DNA from: Gammaproteobacteria bacterium | GTDB taxonomy: Bacteria; Pseudomonadota; Gammaproteobacteria; Immundisolibacterales; Immundisolibacteraceae | Direction: 5' to 3' | DNA: 6,282 bases | Assembly (NCBI GenBank): GCA_003526065.1 | Contig: DQBD01000169.1 | Coordinates: forward strand, 1 to 6,282 | Part shown: positions 1 to 6,157 of the stretch, in pieces | Layout of the letters: every line of letters starts with the position of its first letter | Numbering within the stretch: the stretch's first letter is position 1 | Translations under genes and position numbers: made by a program | The notes under the pieces: generated by a model | Seen by the model: the letters and a program-made list of their open reading frames with translations, nothing else | What the model was told of the DNA's origin: nothing | The model's database searches: none

Positions 1-1
1 T

Positions 2-659
<658 letters not shown>

Positions 660-663
<4 letters not shown>

Positions 664-1484
664 GCCAGGCCGACCTGGCGCTCGGTTTCCTGCCACAGGC
701 GGGCGCGCAGGGCGCGGTCGTGTGTGGCGGCGGATGATTTCGCCGGCTTGCAGCGGCTGAAGTAGCGGCCGCTGACGTCGGCCACGTCCGGCGAGGTGGC
801 CAGGTGCAGCGACGTGCGCGCTCCGGCGTCGGCCTTGGGCAGCAGTTTCTTCATCCAGCCGGGCATGCCGCCGAGGTTGGTGTCGATCACGCCCGGATGC
901 AGGCAGTTCACGCTGATGCCGCGCTCTCGCCAGCGCTCGGCCAGTTCGTAGCTGGCCATGATGCAGGCCAGCTTCGAGCGGCCGTACGTCTCGTACATGC
1001 TGTAGCGGCGCTCGCCCGGCGCGGCGTCGAAGCGCAGGCGGCCGAAGGTGTGCATGCGCGAGGCGACATTGATGACGCGCGCCGGCGCACCGGCCGCCAG
1101 GGCCGGTTCGAGCAGGCGGGTGAGCAGAAAAGGCGCCAGGTGATTGACCGCCCACTGCAGCTCGAAGCCGTCGGTCGAGAACTGGTGTTTTTCCAGCATC
1201 ACGCCGGCGTTGTTGATCAGTACGTGGATCGCCGGATGGGCGGCCTGCAGTTCGCTGGCCAGGCGGCGCACGTCGGCAAGCGATGCCAGGTCGGCCAGCC
1301 ACAGTTCAAGGTGCGGGTTGCCGGTGGCCGCCTTCAATTCGTCCAGGGCGTCGGTGCCGCGCGCGTGGTCGCGGCACACCAGCAGCACCGTGGCGCCGGC
1401 TTGCGCCAGGCCTCGCGCGGTGGCTTTGCCGATGCCGGAATTGGCGCCGGTGACGATGCAGACCTTGTCGCTCATCGCGCCCAT
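660..1484 (-). CDS. Short-chain dehydrogenase/reductase, retinol-dehydrogenase-like
   Basis: A 274-residue classical SDR oxidoreductase, predicted cytoplasmic, interconverting an alcohol and a carbonyl with NAD(P)(H). The Rossmann glycine motif TGANSGIG is at residues 12-19, Arg38 after the second strand suggests NADP(H), Asp65 lies at the adenine pocket, and NNAG is at 91-94. The catalytic set is Asn114, Ser142, Tyr167 and Lys171 (YGRSK). The VNCLHPGVIDTNL segment is typical of the retinol-dehydrogenase/WW-oxidoreductase-like group. The start was chosen among clustered ATGs: GGAGG at 1491-1495 stands 6 bases from the ATG at 1484, but 3 from the one at 1487 and 15 from the one at 1475. The frame stays open to 1538, but that extension has no good ribosome site and no family likeness. 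A terminator separates it from the RRM gene, so it is probably transcribed alone. The substrate cannot be told; oxidising P450-made alcohols is possible but unsupported. Confidence 0.9.
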
Positions 1485-1488
1485 CATG

Positions 1489-1495
1489 CTCCTCC
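1489..1495 (-). promoter_or_regulatory. Ribosome binding site of the SDR gene
   Basis: On the minus strand this reads GGAGGAG, followed by C and then two tandem ATGs. Spacing favours the second ATG (1484) as the start and argues against both the far upstream ATG at 1538 and the commonly annotated type of start at MSDKV (1475). Confidence 0.6.
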
Positions 1496-1574
1496 GAGTG
1501 TCGTTGTTTGACCGGAATGGTACCGATGGGAGCGGCACGACACCGCCCGTCGCCGGCCGCGGTGTGCCGGCGCC

Positions 1575-1603
1575 AATAAAAAAGCCCGGGTAGTCCGGGC
1601 TTT
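1575..1603 (-). terminator. Intrinsic terminator of the RRM gene
   Basis: Perfect 9-bp arms, AAAGCCCGG (1581-1589) and CCGGGCTTT (1595-1603), have a 5-base loop. Read on the minus strand, the stem is followed by a T-rich tract (the A-run at 1578-1583 on the plus strand). It lies 26 bases past the stop codon of the RRM gene and upstream of the dehydrogenase, so it should separate those two transcripts. Confidence 0.9.
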
Positions 1604-1629
1604 GTGAGGTTTAAGGGGTGAGCGTTCGC

Positions 1630-1926
1630 TCAGTAACGCGGGCCGCGATCACCACCAAAGCCGCCACCGGCCGGTCGACGGGCGCGTTCCATGGCCACGT
1701 TCACGCGCAGCGGGCGACCGTTCAGGTCGCGGCCGTTTTGCTCAAGCGCGCTCTCGGCGGCCTGGGCGGTGGCGAACGTGATGAAGGCGAAGCCCTTCGG
1801 GCGGCCGGTGTCACGATCCATGATCATGGCCAGATCGGTGATCTGCCCGTATTGCTCGAACAGGGCGCGCAGATCATCTTCGGTGGCCGAATATGGAAAG
1901 TTGCCCACGTACAGTTTGTTTTGCAT
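1630..1926 (-). CDS. Small RRM-domain RNA-binding protein with glycine-rich tail
   Basis: A 98-residue single-RRM protein that should bind single-stranded RNA in the cytoplasm. RNP2 is LYVGNF at residues 5-10 and RNP1 is KGFAFITF at 44-51, with the aromatic residues Tyr6, Phe46 and Phe48 that stack on RNA bases in place. The domain runs from about 3 to 80, and a short Arg/Gly-rich tail follows (85-98, with GGGFGG). This is the layout of the bacterial and cyanobacterial Rbp family, several of which respond to cold; a cold-shock role here is inference. The start at 1926 is backed by TGGAG (1932-1936 on the plus strand), 5 bases upstream. The longer frame from 1971 would run through a strong leader hairpin and adds residues foreign to the family. 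It stands alone between a long leader and its own terminator. Confidence 0.93.
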   Translation of the reverse strand: MQNKLYVGNFPYSATEDDLRALFEQYGQITDLAMIMDRDTGRPKGFAFITFATAQAAESALEQNGRDLNGRPLRVNVAMERARRPAGGGFGGDRGPRY

Positions 1927-1956
1927 AAAAACTCCAGAAATGTCACAGAAATTGCG

Positions 1957-1985
1957 GGCACCGTGCCGCAATGCGGCGCGGTGCC
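1957..1985 (-). promoter_or_regulatory. Near-perfect hairpin in the leader of the RRM gene
   Basis: The arms GGCACCGTGCCGCA (1957-1970) and TGCGGCGCGGTGCC (1972-1985) pair at 13 of 14 positions; the odd pair is a T/G or A/C mismatch depending on strand. It lies 31 to 59 bases before the start codon of the RRM gene. No T-run follows on either strand, so it is not an ordinary terminator. As RNA it would be a very stable stem-loop in the 5' untranslated region, which could serve transcript stability, translation control or autoregulation. As DNA it could be a protein-binding dyad. The structure is seen; the role is inferred. Confidence 0.55.
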
Positions 1986-2389
1986 AGTAGCCATGTAGTT
2001 CTTGTTAAGACTCTTGGCCGGGCCCTGTTTGTCTTTCGACGGAGGGGATTCACAGTCGGACTCGGCAGTTGGACGTGACGATCACGCACCCGAAGACGGG
2101 GCGGCGTCCTTGTGGGGCGACACCCGCCACACGACGGATGTCGAGATGCGGCAAAGGAAACTTGCGGGATCGCACCCCACGCCACCCATGACGGCGCGGG
2201 TCACGCGCTGTGCGGGAGCGAGGGGCGGGGCTGCGAGTGCGGCGCGCGGGCGCCGAAAGGCAACGAGGAACAACGTGCGGCTCTACCAAATCACCGGGAC
2301 TGTGCCCGGACGCGCCAAGCATACCCTGTTTTCGGGTTCGTCAATGCCCATTGCGTCAGATCCGTGCCGAATGTTGTTCGGGAGGGTGT
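1986..2389. other. Gene-less interval between the RRM leader and the P450 stop codon
   Basis: I see no credible gene in these 404 bases. The short open frames on both strands give low-complexity Arg/Ala/Pro-rich proteins with no recognisable motif and no good ribosome site. I looked for tRNA, tmRNA, 6S, SRP and RNase P RNA hallmarks and found none. Local structure includes GGCGC/GCGCC near 2240-2253, CCGGG (2294-2298) with CCCGG (2305-2309), and CCGAA/TTCGG at 2367-2381 just past the P450 stop. On the minus strand a TTGACG (2339-2344) and a TATGCT (2318-2323) resemble promoter boxes, but with a 15-base spacer. If used, they would give the RRM gene a leader of nearly 400 bases. Confidence 0.5.
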
Positions 2390-3649
2390 TCACAACGGAT
2401 GCACCCGGACCGGCAGCTCACGGTAGCCGCGGATGATGTTGGACTTCACCCGCACCGGTTCGCCGACCACTTCGACGGTGCGAAAACGCTTCATGATCTC
2501 CTCCCAGGCCACGCGCAGCTGCATTTCCGCCAGGCGGTTGCCCATGCAGCGGTGGATGCCGAAGCCGAACGACAGATGATGGCGGGCGTGTGCCCGATCG
2601 ACGCGGAAACTCATCGGGTCGTCGATGACCTCGTCGTCACGGTTGCCCGACACGTACCACATCATCACCTTGTCGTTCTTGCGGATGTGCTTGCCGAACA
2701 GCTCGGTGTCCTCCTTGGCGCGCCGGCGCATGCTCAGGATCGGCGTTTGCCAGCGGATGATTTCGGACACCATGTTCGGGATCAGGCCCGGGTCGCTGCG
2801 CAGCTTGTCGTACTCGCCGGGGTTCTGGTTCAGCGCCAGCACGCCGCCGGTGATGGAATTGCGCGTGGTGTCGTTGCCGCCGACGATCAGCAGCAGGATG
2901 TTGCCCAGGTACTCCATCGGCGAGTCGATGATGTTCCGGGTGCGTTCGGAGTGCGCCAGCATGGAGATGAGGTCGTTGCCCGGCTTGCCGTTGACGCGTT
3001 CGTACCACATGCGGGTAAAGGTCTCGCCGCACTCGGCCAGGGCGGCGTTGCGTTCTTCCGGCGTGATGAAGTCGCCGCCGGTCAGGTCCGGCGCGCCGGT
3101 GGTGGCATCCGACCAGAAGGTGAGCTTGCTGCGTTCCTCGAACGGGAAATCGAACAGCGTGGCCAGCATCTGGGTGGTCAGTTCGATCGACACCCGATCG
3201 ACCCAGTTGAAGGTCTCGCCCACCGGTAACTGGTCCAGGATGCGTCCGGCGCGTTCGCGGATGACCGGTTCGAGTTTGGCCAGGTTGGCCGGCGCCACCA
3301 CCGGTTGTACCGCCGCCCGGTGCACGTCGTGCTTGGGCGGGTCCATCTGGATGAAGCTCTGGAACGGAATTTCGTCAGGCAGGTCGGCCAGCGTGATGGT
3401 CGGTTCCGACGAGAAGATCTGGTGATTCTTCTCGACGTGGGCGATGTGGTTGAACTTGGTGACCGACCAGAACGGGCCGAACTCGCTGTCGGCGCAGTAA
3501 TGAACCGGGTCGTCGCGTCGCAGGCGTTCGAAGAAACCCCACTGGGCGTCGTGTTCGTAGAGGTCGGCCTGGCTGACGTCGATCTGGTCGAGCGCGATGG
3601 CGAACGGATCGTGGTCGATCATGCGCGGGCGCGCGGCGGTATCCAACAT
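2390..3649 (-). CDS. Cytochrome P450, CYP153-type hydroxylase
   Basis: A 419-residue soluble bacterial class I P450 using O2 and two ferredoxin-delivered electrons to hydroxylate a hydrophobic substrate. Characterised CYP153 enzymes mainly hydroxylate alkane or alkyl termini and some cyclic compounds. In order it shows MDPPKHDVHR (102-111), the long VSIELTTQMLATLFDFPFEE stretch (153-172) typical of CYP153, the I-helix oxygen-activation motif GGNDTT (257-262), the K-helix ExxR (Glu296-Arg299), and the heme loop FGFGIHRCMG (361-370) with Cys368 as thiolate ligand, then NRLAEMQLR. No signal or membrane segment is seen. GGAGGAG (3656-3662 on the plus strand) stands 6-8 bases before the ATG at 3649. 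It follows the ferredoxin gene by 36 bases and is surely co-transcribed with it. I assign the CYP153 family from remembered motif likeness; the exact subfamily and substrate are open. Confidence 0.93.
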   Translation of the reverse strand: MLDTAARPRMIDHDPFAIALDQIDVSQADLYEHDAQWGFFERLRRDDPVHYCADSEFGPFWSVTKFNHIAHVEKNHQIFSSEPTITLADLPDEIPFQSFIQMDPPKHDVHRAAVQPVVAPANLAKLEPVIRERAGRILDQLPVGETFNWVDRVSIELTTQMLATLFDFPFEERSKLTFWSDATTGAPDLTGGDFITPEERNAALAECGETFTRMWYERVNGKPGNDLISMLAHSERTRNIIDSPMEYLGNILLLIVGGNDTTRNSITGGVLALNQNPGEYDKLRSDPGLIPNMVSEIIRWQTPILSMRRRAKEDTELFGKHIRKNDKVMMWYVSGNRDDEVIDDPMSFRVDRAHARHHLSFGFGIHRCMGNRLAEMQLRVAWEEIMKRFRTVEVVGEPVRVKSNIIRGYRELPVRVHPL

Positions 3650-3685
3650 GGGTCTCTCCTCCGTGAGTGGGCGTGATCTGCCCGG

Positions 3686-4006
3686 TTACATCTGGAATGC
3701 CGGCAGTTGCACCACCAGCCCGTCGAGGGCGTCGGTGACCTGGATCTGACACGACAGGCGCGACGTGGGCGTCCGCTCGGGCGTCGGGGCCAGCATTTCC
3801 TGCTCGTCCGGGTTGGGGTCGCCGAGCCGGGCGTACCAGGCCTCGTCCAGGATGACGTGGCAGGTGGCGCACAGGCACTGGCCGCCGCAGTCGGCGTCGA
3901 TGCCGGGCACGGCGTTCTGTACGGCGGCCTGCATCAGCGAGCGGCCATTGCGGGCAGGTACCTCATGCCGGGTACCGTCGGCTTCGACAAAGATCACAGT
4001 GGTCAT
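3686..4006 (-). CDS. [2Fe-2S] ferredoxin, adrenodoxin/putidaredoxin type
   Basis: A 106-residue cytoplasmic electron carrier. The cluster ligands are visible as Cys40, Cys46, Cys49 (CGGQCLCATCHV, spacing C-x5-C-x2-C) and Cys86 (SRLSCQIQVTD), exactly the vertebrate-type pattern; a fifth cysteine, Cys44, is also usual in the family. The acidic stretch 54-70 (DEAW...DPNPDEQE) matches the partner-docking helix region. It has full family length and no truncation. AGGAGG (4015-4020 on the plus strand) sits 8 bases before the ATG. It is the first gene of a two-gene unit with the P450, so it most likely reduces that P450. A terminator lies between it and the upstream dioxygenase genes. Because some Rieske oxygenases also use putidaredoxin-type ferredoxins, serving both enzymes is possible. 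No reductase gene is in the window. Confidence 0.95.
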   Translation of the reverse strand: MTTVIFVEADGTRHEVPARNGRSLMQAAVQNAVPGIDADCGGQCLCATCHVILDEAWYARLGDPNPDEQEMLAPTPERTPTSRLSCQIQVTDALDGLVVQLPAFQM

Positions 4007-4014
4007 GGCGCGCG

Positions 4015-4020
4015 CCTCCT
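4015..4020 (-). promoter_or_regulatory. Consensus ribosome binding site of the ferredoxin gene
   Basis: On the minus strand this reads AGGAGG, a full match to the anti-Shine-Dalgarno core, 8 bases before the ATG. It suggests strong translation of the carrier relative to its partners. Confidence 0.65.
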
Positions 4021-4055
4021 TGCGCTGTTTCGTCGTGCTTGTCCGCAGTCTAATA

Positions 4056-4070
4056 AACCGATCGTCCGTT
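4056..4070. promoter_or_regulatory. Operator-like dyad upstream of the ferredoxin-P450 unit
   Basis: The sequence AACCGATCGTCCGTT is an imperfect inverted repeat (AACnGA, three central bases, TCnGTT), of the size and style bound by TetR-family repressors. It lies 50 bases before the ferredoxin start codon, directly beside a minus-strand TATTAG (4050-4055) that could be a -10 box; I see no convincing -35. It falls between the terminator of the dioxygenase operon and the ferredoxin gene, where a promoter for the second unit is required. The symmetry is seen; repressor binding is inferred. Confidence 0.4.
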
Positions 4071-4084
4071 AGGTAATTCGGATC

Positions 4085-4123
4085 AAAAAAACGCCGGCAC
4101 CGCGTTCAGGTCGGTGCCGGCGT
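4085..4123 (-). terminator. Strong intrinsic terminator after the dioxygenase beta gene
   Basis: Perfect 12-bp arms, ACGCCGGCACCG (4091-4102) and CGGTGCCGGCGT (4112-4123), have a 9-base loop. On the minus strand the stem is followed by seven T's (the A-run at 4085-4091 on the plus strand). It begins 7 bases past the stop codon of the beta subunit. It should end the alpha-beta transcript and make the ferredoxin-P450 pair a separate unit, though some read-through is possible. Confidence 0.93.
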
Positions 4124-4130
4124 CAGTCGT

Positions 4131-4664
4131 TCAGAGCAGGAAGCTCAGGTTCGGCGCCTGGATGATGGCCTGGTCGATGGCCGCGTCGCGGCGGGCGATG
4201 CGAAACCCGTCGTCGACCGCGCGCAGCCGGTCCTTGCGCCGCGCGCCAAGGATGTACGGCACCGGCTCGCTGGCGCGAACGCGGTAGACCAGGAGCCGGC
4301 TGTCGACCTCGATTTCGCCGCCCGGCTGCTCTGCCCAGCGGGCGCGGATGTTGGTGACGAAGTAGTTATAGATGCTCGGCGGGCTCTCGGCCGTGGTGGT
4401 GGTCGGATTGCCCAGCAGGTGCACGCGCACCTTCAGGCTGGTGTGGTCGTCATCGAAGTACGGGTTGCCGATGCCGACCTTGCGTTGGGTACCGTGCTCG
4501 TAGAACTCGGGAAAGCCCACGCGGTAGTGAATGTCTTCGGCGAGCAGCGCGAACCACTGGCTCATCTGGCGCTGTGACAGCAGGTCGGCTTCGTCGTAGT
4601 AGAACTCGCACACACGGCGGTAGAGCGCGTCGTCAATGACGCGACGGGCGGCTTCGGTGGTCAC
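4131..4664 (-). CDS. Rieske ring-hydroxylating oxygenase, beta (small) subunit
   Basis: A 177-residue small subunit of an alpha3-beta3-type aromatic ring-hydroxylating oxygenase. Its role in the family is structural, supporting the trimer, sometimes with influence on substrate range; it carries no metal site. Family marks are EFYYDEADLL at residues 20-29, WFALLAEDIHYRV at 37-49, a central V-x-V/L strand pattern from the cystatin-like cone fold (KVRVHLLGNP, RLLVYRVRAS), and the C-terminal NLSFLL, close to the usual NLS-F-hydrophobic ending. Length is normal (160-190). The start is a GTG at 4664: GGAG lies 7 bases upstream and no ATG in frame fits better. It follows the alpha gene by 69 bases, with a GC hairpin in the gap, and ends 7 bases before a strong terminator. 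Confidence 0.94.
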   Translation of the reverse strand: MTTEAARRVIDDALYRRVCEFYYDEADLLSQRQMSQWFALLAEDIHYRVGFPEFYEHGTQRKVGIGNPYFDDDHTSLKVRVHLLGNPTTTTAESPPSIYNYFVTNIRARWAEQPGGEIEVDSRLLVYRVRASEPVPYILGARRKDRLRAVDDGFRIARRDAAIDQAIIQAPNLSFLL

Positions 4665-4691
4665 GGGCAGTCTCCGGAAAACGTCGTGCCG

Positions 4692-4712
4692 GGCCGCCCG
4701 CTCCGGGCGGCC
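4692..4712 (-). repeat. GC-rich hairpin between the alpha and beta genes
   Basis: Perfect 9-bp arms, GGCCGCCCG (4692-4700) and CGGGCGGCC (4704-4712), have a 3-base loop. The hairpin lies 22 bases past the alpha stop codon and 27 bases before the beta start codon in the shared transcript. There is no T-run, so it is not a standard terminator. It could protect the alpha message from 3' exonucleases or set the alpha:beta ratio. The structure is seen; the function is a guess. Confidence 0.5.
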
Positions 4713-4733
4713 GCTCGGCCGGGGGCGGAAAGG

Positions 4734-6062
4734 TCAGCGGGCGCCGGTCATGAAGGCGCGCCACTGCACCAGGTTGTTGAACTCGGTGACCTCGCAGTAA
4801 TTGGACGGGTAGGCCACGCCCGGGCCTTCCCAGTCGGCGATGGGCCGGTCACGGTAGTTCAGCGCCACCTGGAAGCTGACGTCGACGGTGCTCGACATCT
4901 CGCCCTCGCTGCCACGCTGGATGCTGTGCCAGGCCTCCGAGTCATCCTGGTCGAAGGTGCCGCCGGCGGTGAAGGTGCGCACGCCGGCGCGCATGGCGCG
5001 GGTCTTCAGTTCCTCGCCGGCTTCCTCTTCCACCAGGAACCAGTTCCAGATTTCGGTGCGGTTGACCGCCACCGGCTGCCAGACACGGATGGCGAAGAAG
5101 TTGGTGATGGGGTCGGCCTGCATGTCGAAGCTGACCGGCCCGTAGACCCAGGAGAAGTTCGGGAACACGGTGCCGACCGAGGCGATGCAGCGCCTGAAAA
5201 GTGCCACCTGCGCCGGGTTCAGCGTTTTCTCGTACAGCGCCACCATTTCCGGTGGGTGGCCCATCCACTCGGGCATTTCCTGCGGCCCCTGGGTCCAGAT
5301 GCCGTTGTAGGGGCCGGCGGAGACGGACGGGCTTTGCAGCAGTGCCTGGTGGATCATGGCGCGCGCGCCGTTGCCACCGGCCAGCGTCGCGTCGACGATG
5401 GGGCCGTGCACCTTGACCGCGTGCGGGCCGTCGGCGGCGAAGTTCAGCGGTCCGAGTTTCCAGTTGTTGGTGGGCGTCCAGCGGTGCGGCAGCCCGAGCA
5501 CGGTCATGCCCCGGGGCGTGTGGCCGAACATGATGTCCAGGTACCAGCGCGCATCGCCCAGGTGTTCATCCAGCGGCGGGGCGTCGTGGTTCCAGGTGGC
5601 GAACACCAGGCCGGCATAGCTGCCGACACGCGCCTGACGCAGGTCCAGGTTGCGGAAGTTCACCTTGCCGCCGTAGGTCTCGTCCTCGGCGGTCGCCACC
5701 AGCGCGCCGTCGCTGCCGAACACCCAGCCGTGGTACGGACAGGTGAAGCCGCGGGCGTTGCCGGCATCGGCCCGGCACACCAGCGTGGCGCGGTGCGTGC
5801 AGGTGTTCAGCAGCACCCGCACGCGGCCGGCCTGGTCACGGACCAGGATGACCGGGTCGTTGCCCATCTTGCGGGTGACGTAATCGCCCTTGTTGGGGAT
5901 TTCCGACTCGTGTCCGATGTACAGCCACGTGCGCATGAAGATGCGCTGCAGTTCCAGGCGGAACAGGTTCTCGTCGGTGAAGATCAGGCGACTGGCCGTG
6001 GCCTTGTCGATGTCCACCAGCCGTTCGATTTCGGACGGCTGCCATCCGTGTTCAATGCGCAT
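4734..6062 (-). CDS. Rieske non-heme iron ring-hydroxylating dioxygenase, alpha (large) subunit
   Basis: A 442-residue catalytic subunit expected to add O2 across an aromatic ring, giving a cis-dihydrodiol. The N-terminal Rieske domain shows the [2Fe-2S] ligands Cys88-x-His90 and Cys108-x2-His111 (CPYHGW). The C-terminal catalytic domain has the mononuclear iron set His214 and His219, the bridging Asp211, and an Asp of the DQDDSEAW segment (373-374) as third ligand. Length is typical (430-460). Overall it recalls the PAH and biphenyl-type large subunits, but the exact substrate is not readable. Oddities are Ala92 where CxHRG is nearly always Gly, and LNFAADGPH where family members usually have ENF-x-x-D-x-YH, so Leu206 and Pro213 replace Glu and Tyr near the active site. 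The ATG at 6062 is chosen because GGAGGAGG lies 6 bases upstream; the frame open to 6167 would cross the operator. It is first in an operon with the beta gene. Confidence 0.95.
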   Translation of the reverse strand: MRIEHGWQPSEIERLVDIDKATASRLIFTDENLFRLELQRIFMRTWLYIGHESEIPNKGDYVTRKMGNDPVILVRDQAGRVRVLLNTCTHRATLVCRADAGNARGFTCPYHGWVFGSDGALVATAEDETYGGKVNFRNLDLRQARVGSYAGLVFATWNHDAPPLDEHLGDARWYLDIMFGHTPRGMTVLGLPHRWTPTNNWKLGPLNFAADGPHAVKVHGPIVDATLAGGNGARAMIHQALLQSPSVSAGPYNGIWTQGPQEMPEWMGHPPEMVALYEKTLNPAQVALFRRCIASVGTVFPNFSWVYGPVSFDMQADPITNFFAIRVWQPVAVNRTEIWNWFLVEEEAGEELKTRAMRAGVRTFTAGGTFDQDDSEAWHSIQRGSEGEMSSTVDVSFQVALNYRDRPIADWEGPGVAYPSNYCEVTEFNNLVQWRAFMTGAR

Positions 6063-6068
6063 GTCGCG

Positions 6069-6076
6069 CCTCCTCC
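6069..6076 (-). promoter_or_regulatory. Ribosome binding site of the dioxygenase alpha gene
   Basis: On the minus strand this reads GGAGGAGG, 6 bases before the ATG at 6062. It fixes the start at MRIEHGWQPSE and excludes the 35-residue upstream extension, whose Arg/His-rich sequence is unlike the family. Confidence 0.75.
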
Positions 6077-6143
6077 GATAAATCCGTTTCGGGAGGGCCG
6101 GCGGCTGGCCTGTGCTTGAAAACAACCGCAACGGCACGTGGTG

Positions 6144-6157
6144 TGAACGCTCGTTCA
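6144..6157. promoter_or_regulatory. TetR-like operator upstream of the dioxygenase operon
   Basis: TGAACGCTCGTTCA is a perfect 6-bp inverted repeat around a 2-base centre, a form common among TetR/AcrR-family operators. It lies 82 bases before the alpha start codon. A second overlapping dyad, ACGCTC (6147-6152) with GAGCGT (6158-6163), shares its right part. On the minus strand a TTCACA (6142-6147) could be a -35 box overlapping one half-site, with a poor -10 (TGTTTT, 6119-6124) 17 bases on, which would suit repression by occlusion. No regulator gene is in the window; the remaining bases to 6282 hold no gene that I can support. Confidence 0.55.

Noticed and set aside
804..1511. A 235-codon plus-strand frame opposite the dehydrogenase
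   Set aside because: It overlaps a complete SDR gene whose motifs are all on the minus strand; its own translation resembles nothing.
1927..1971. Longer RRM protein starting at 1971
   Set aside because: The extra 15 residues would be encoded in and next to the leader hairpin and do not match the family; TGGAG supports the start at 1926.
2318..2344. Minus-strand promoter TTGACG...TATGCT for the RRM gene
   Set aside because: The spacer is only 15 bases and the -10 is a 4-of-6 match; kept as a remark on the interval, not as a feature.
2367..2381. CCGAA/TTCGG stem just past the P450 stop codon as its terminator
   Set aside because: There are only 5 base pairs and no T-run on the minus strand; too weak to call.
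1986..2389. Housekeeping structured RNA (tmRNA, 6S, SRP RNA, RNase P RNA) or tRNA
   Set aside because: None of the conserved sequence hallmarks of these RNAs is visible on either strand.
2210..3229. A 339-codon open frame on the plus strand opposite the P450
   Set aside because: It is an antisense shadow of the P450 gene with low-complexity composition and no recognisable domain.
4686..6119. A 477-codon open frame on the plus strand opposite the dioxygenase alpha gene
   Set aside because: It mirrors the alpha gene codon for codon in high-GC DNA. The predicted protein is His/Gly/Ala/Val/Arg-rich with no family motif, and the minus strand has complete Rieske and iron-site motifs and a fitting ribosome site.
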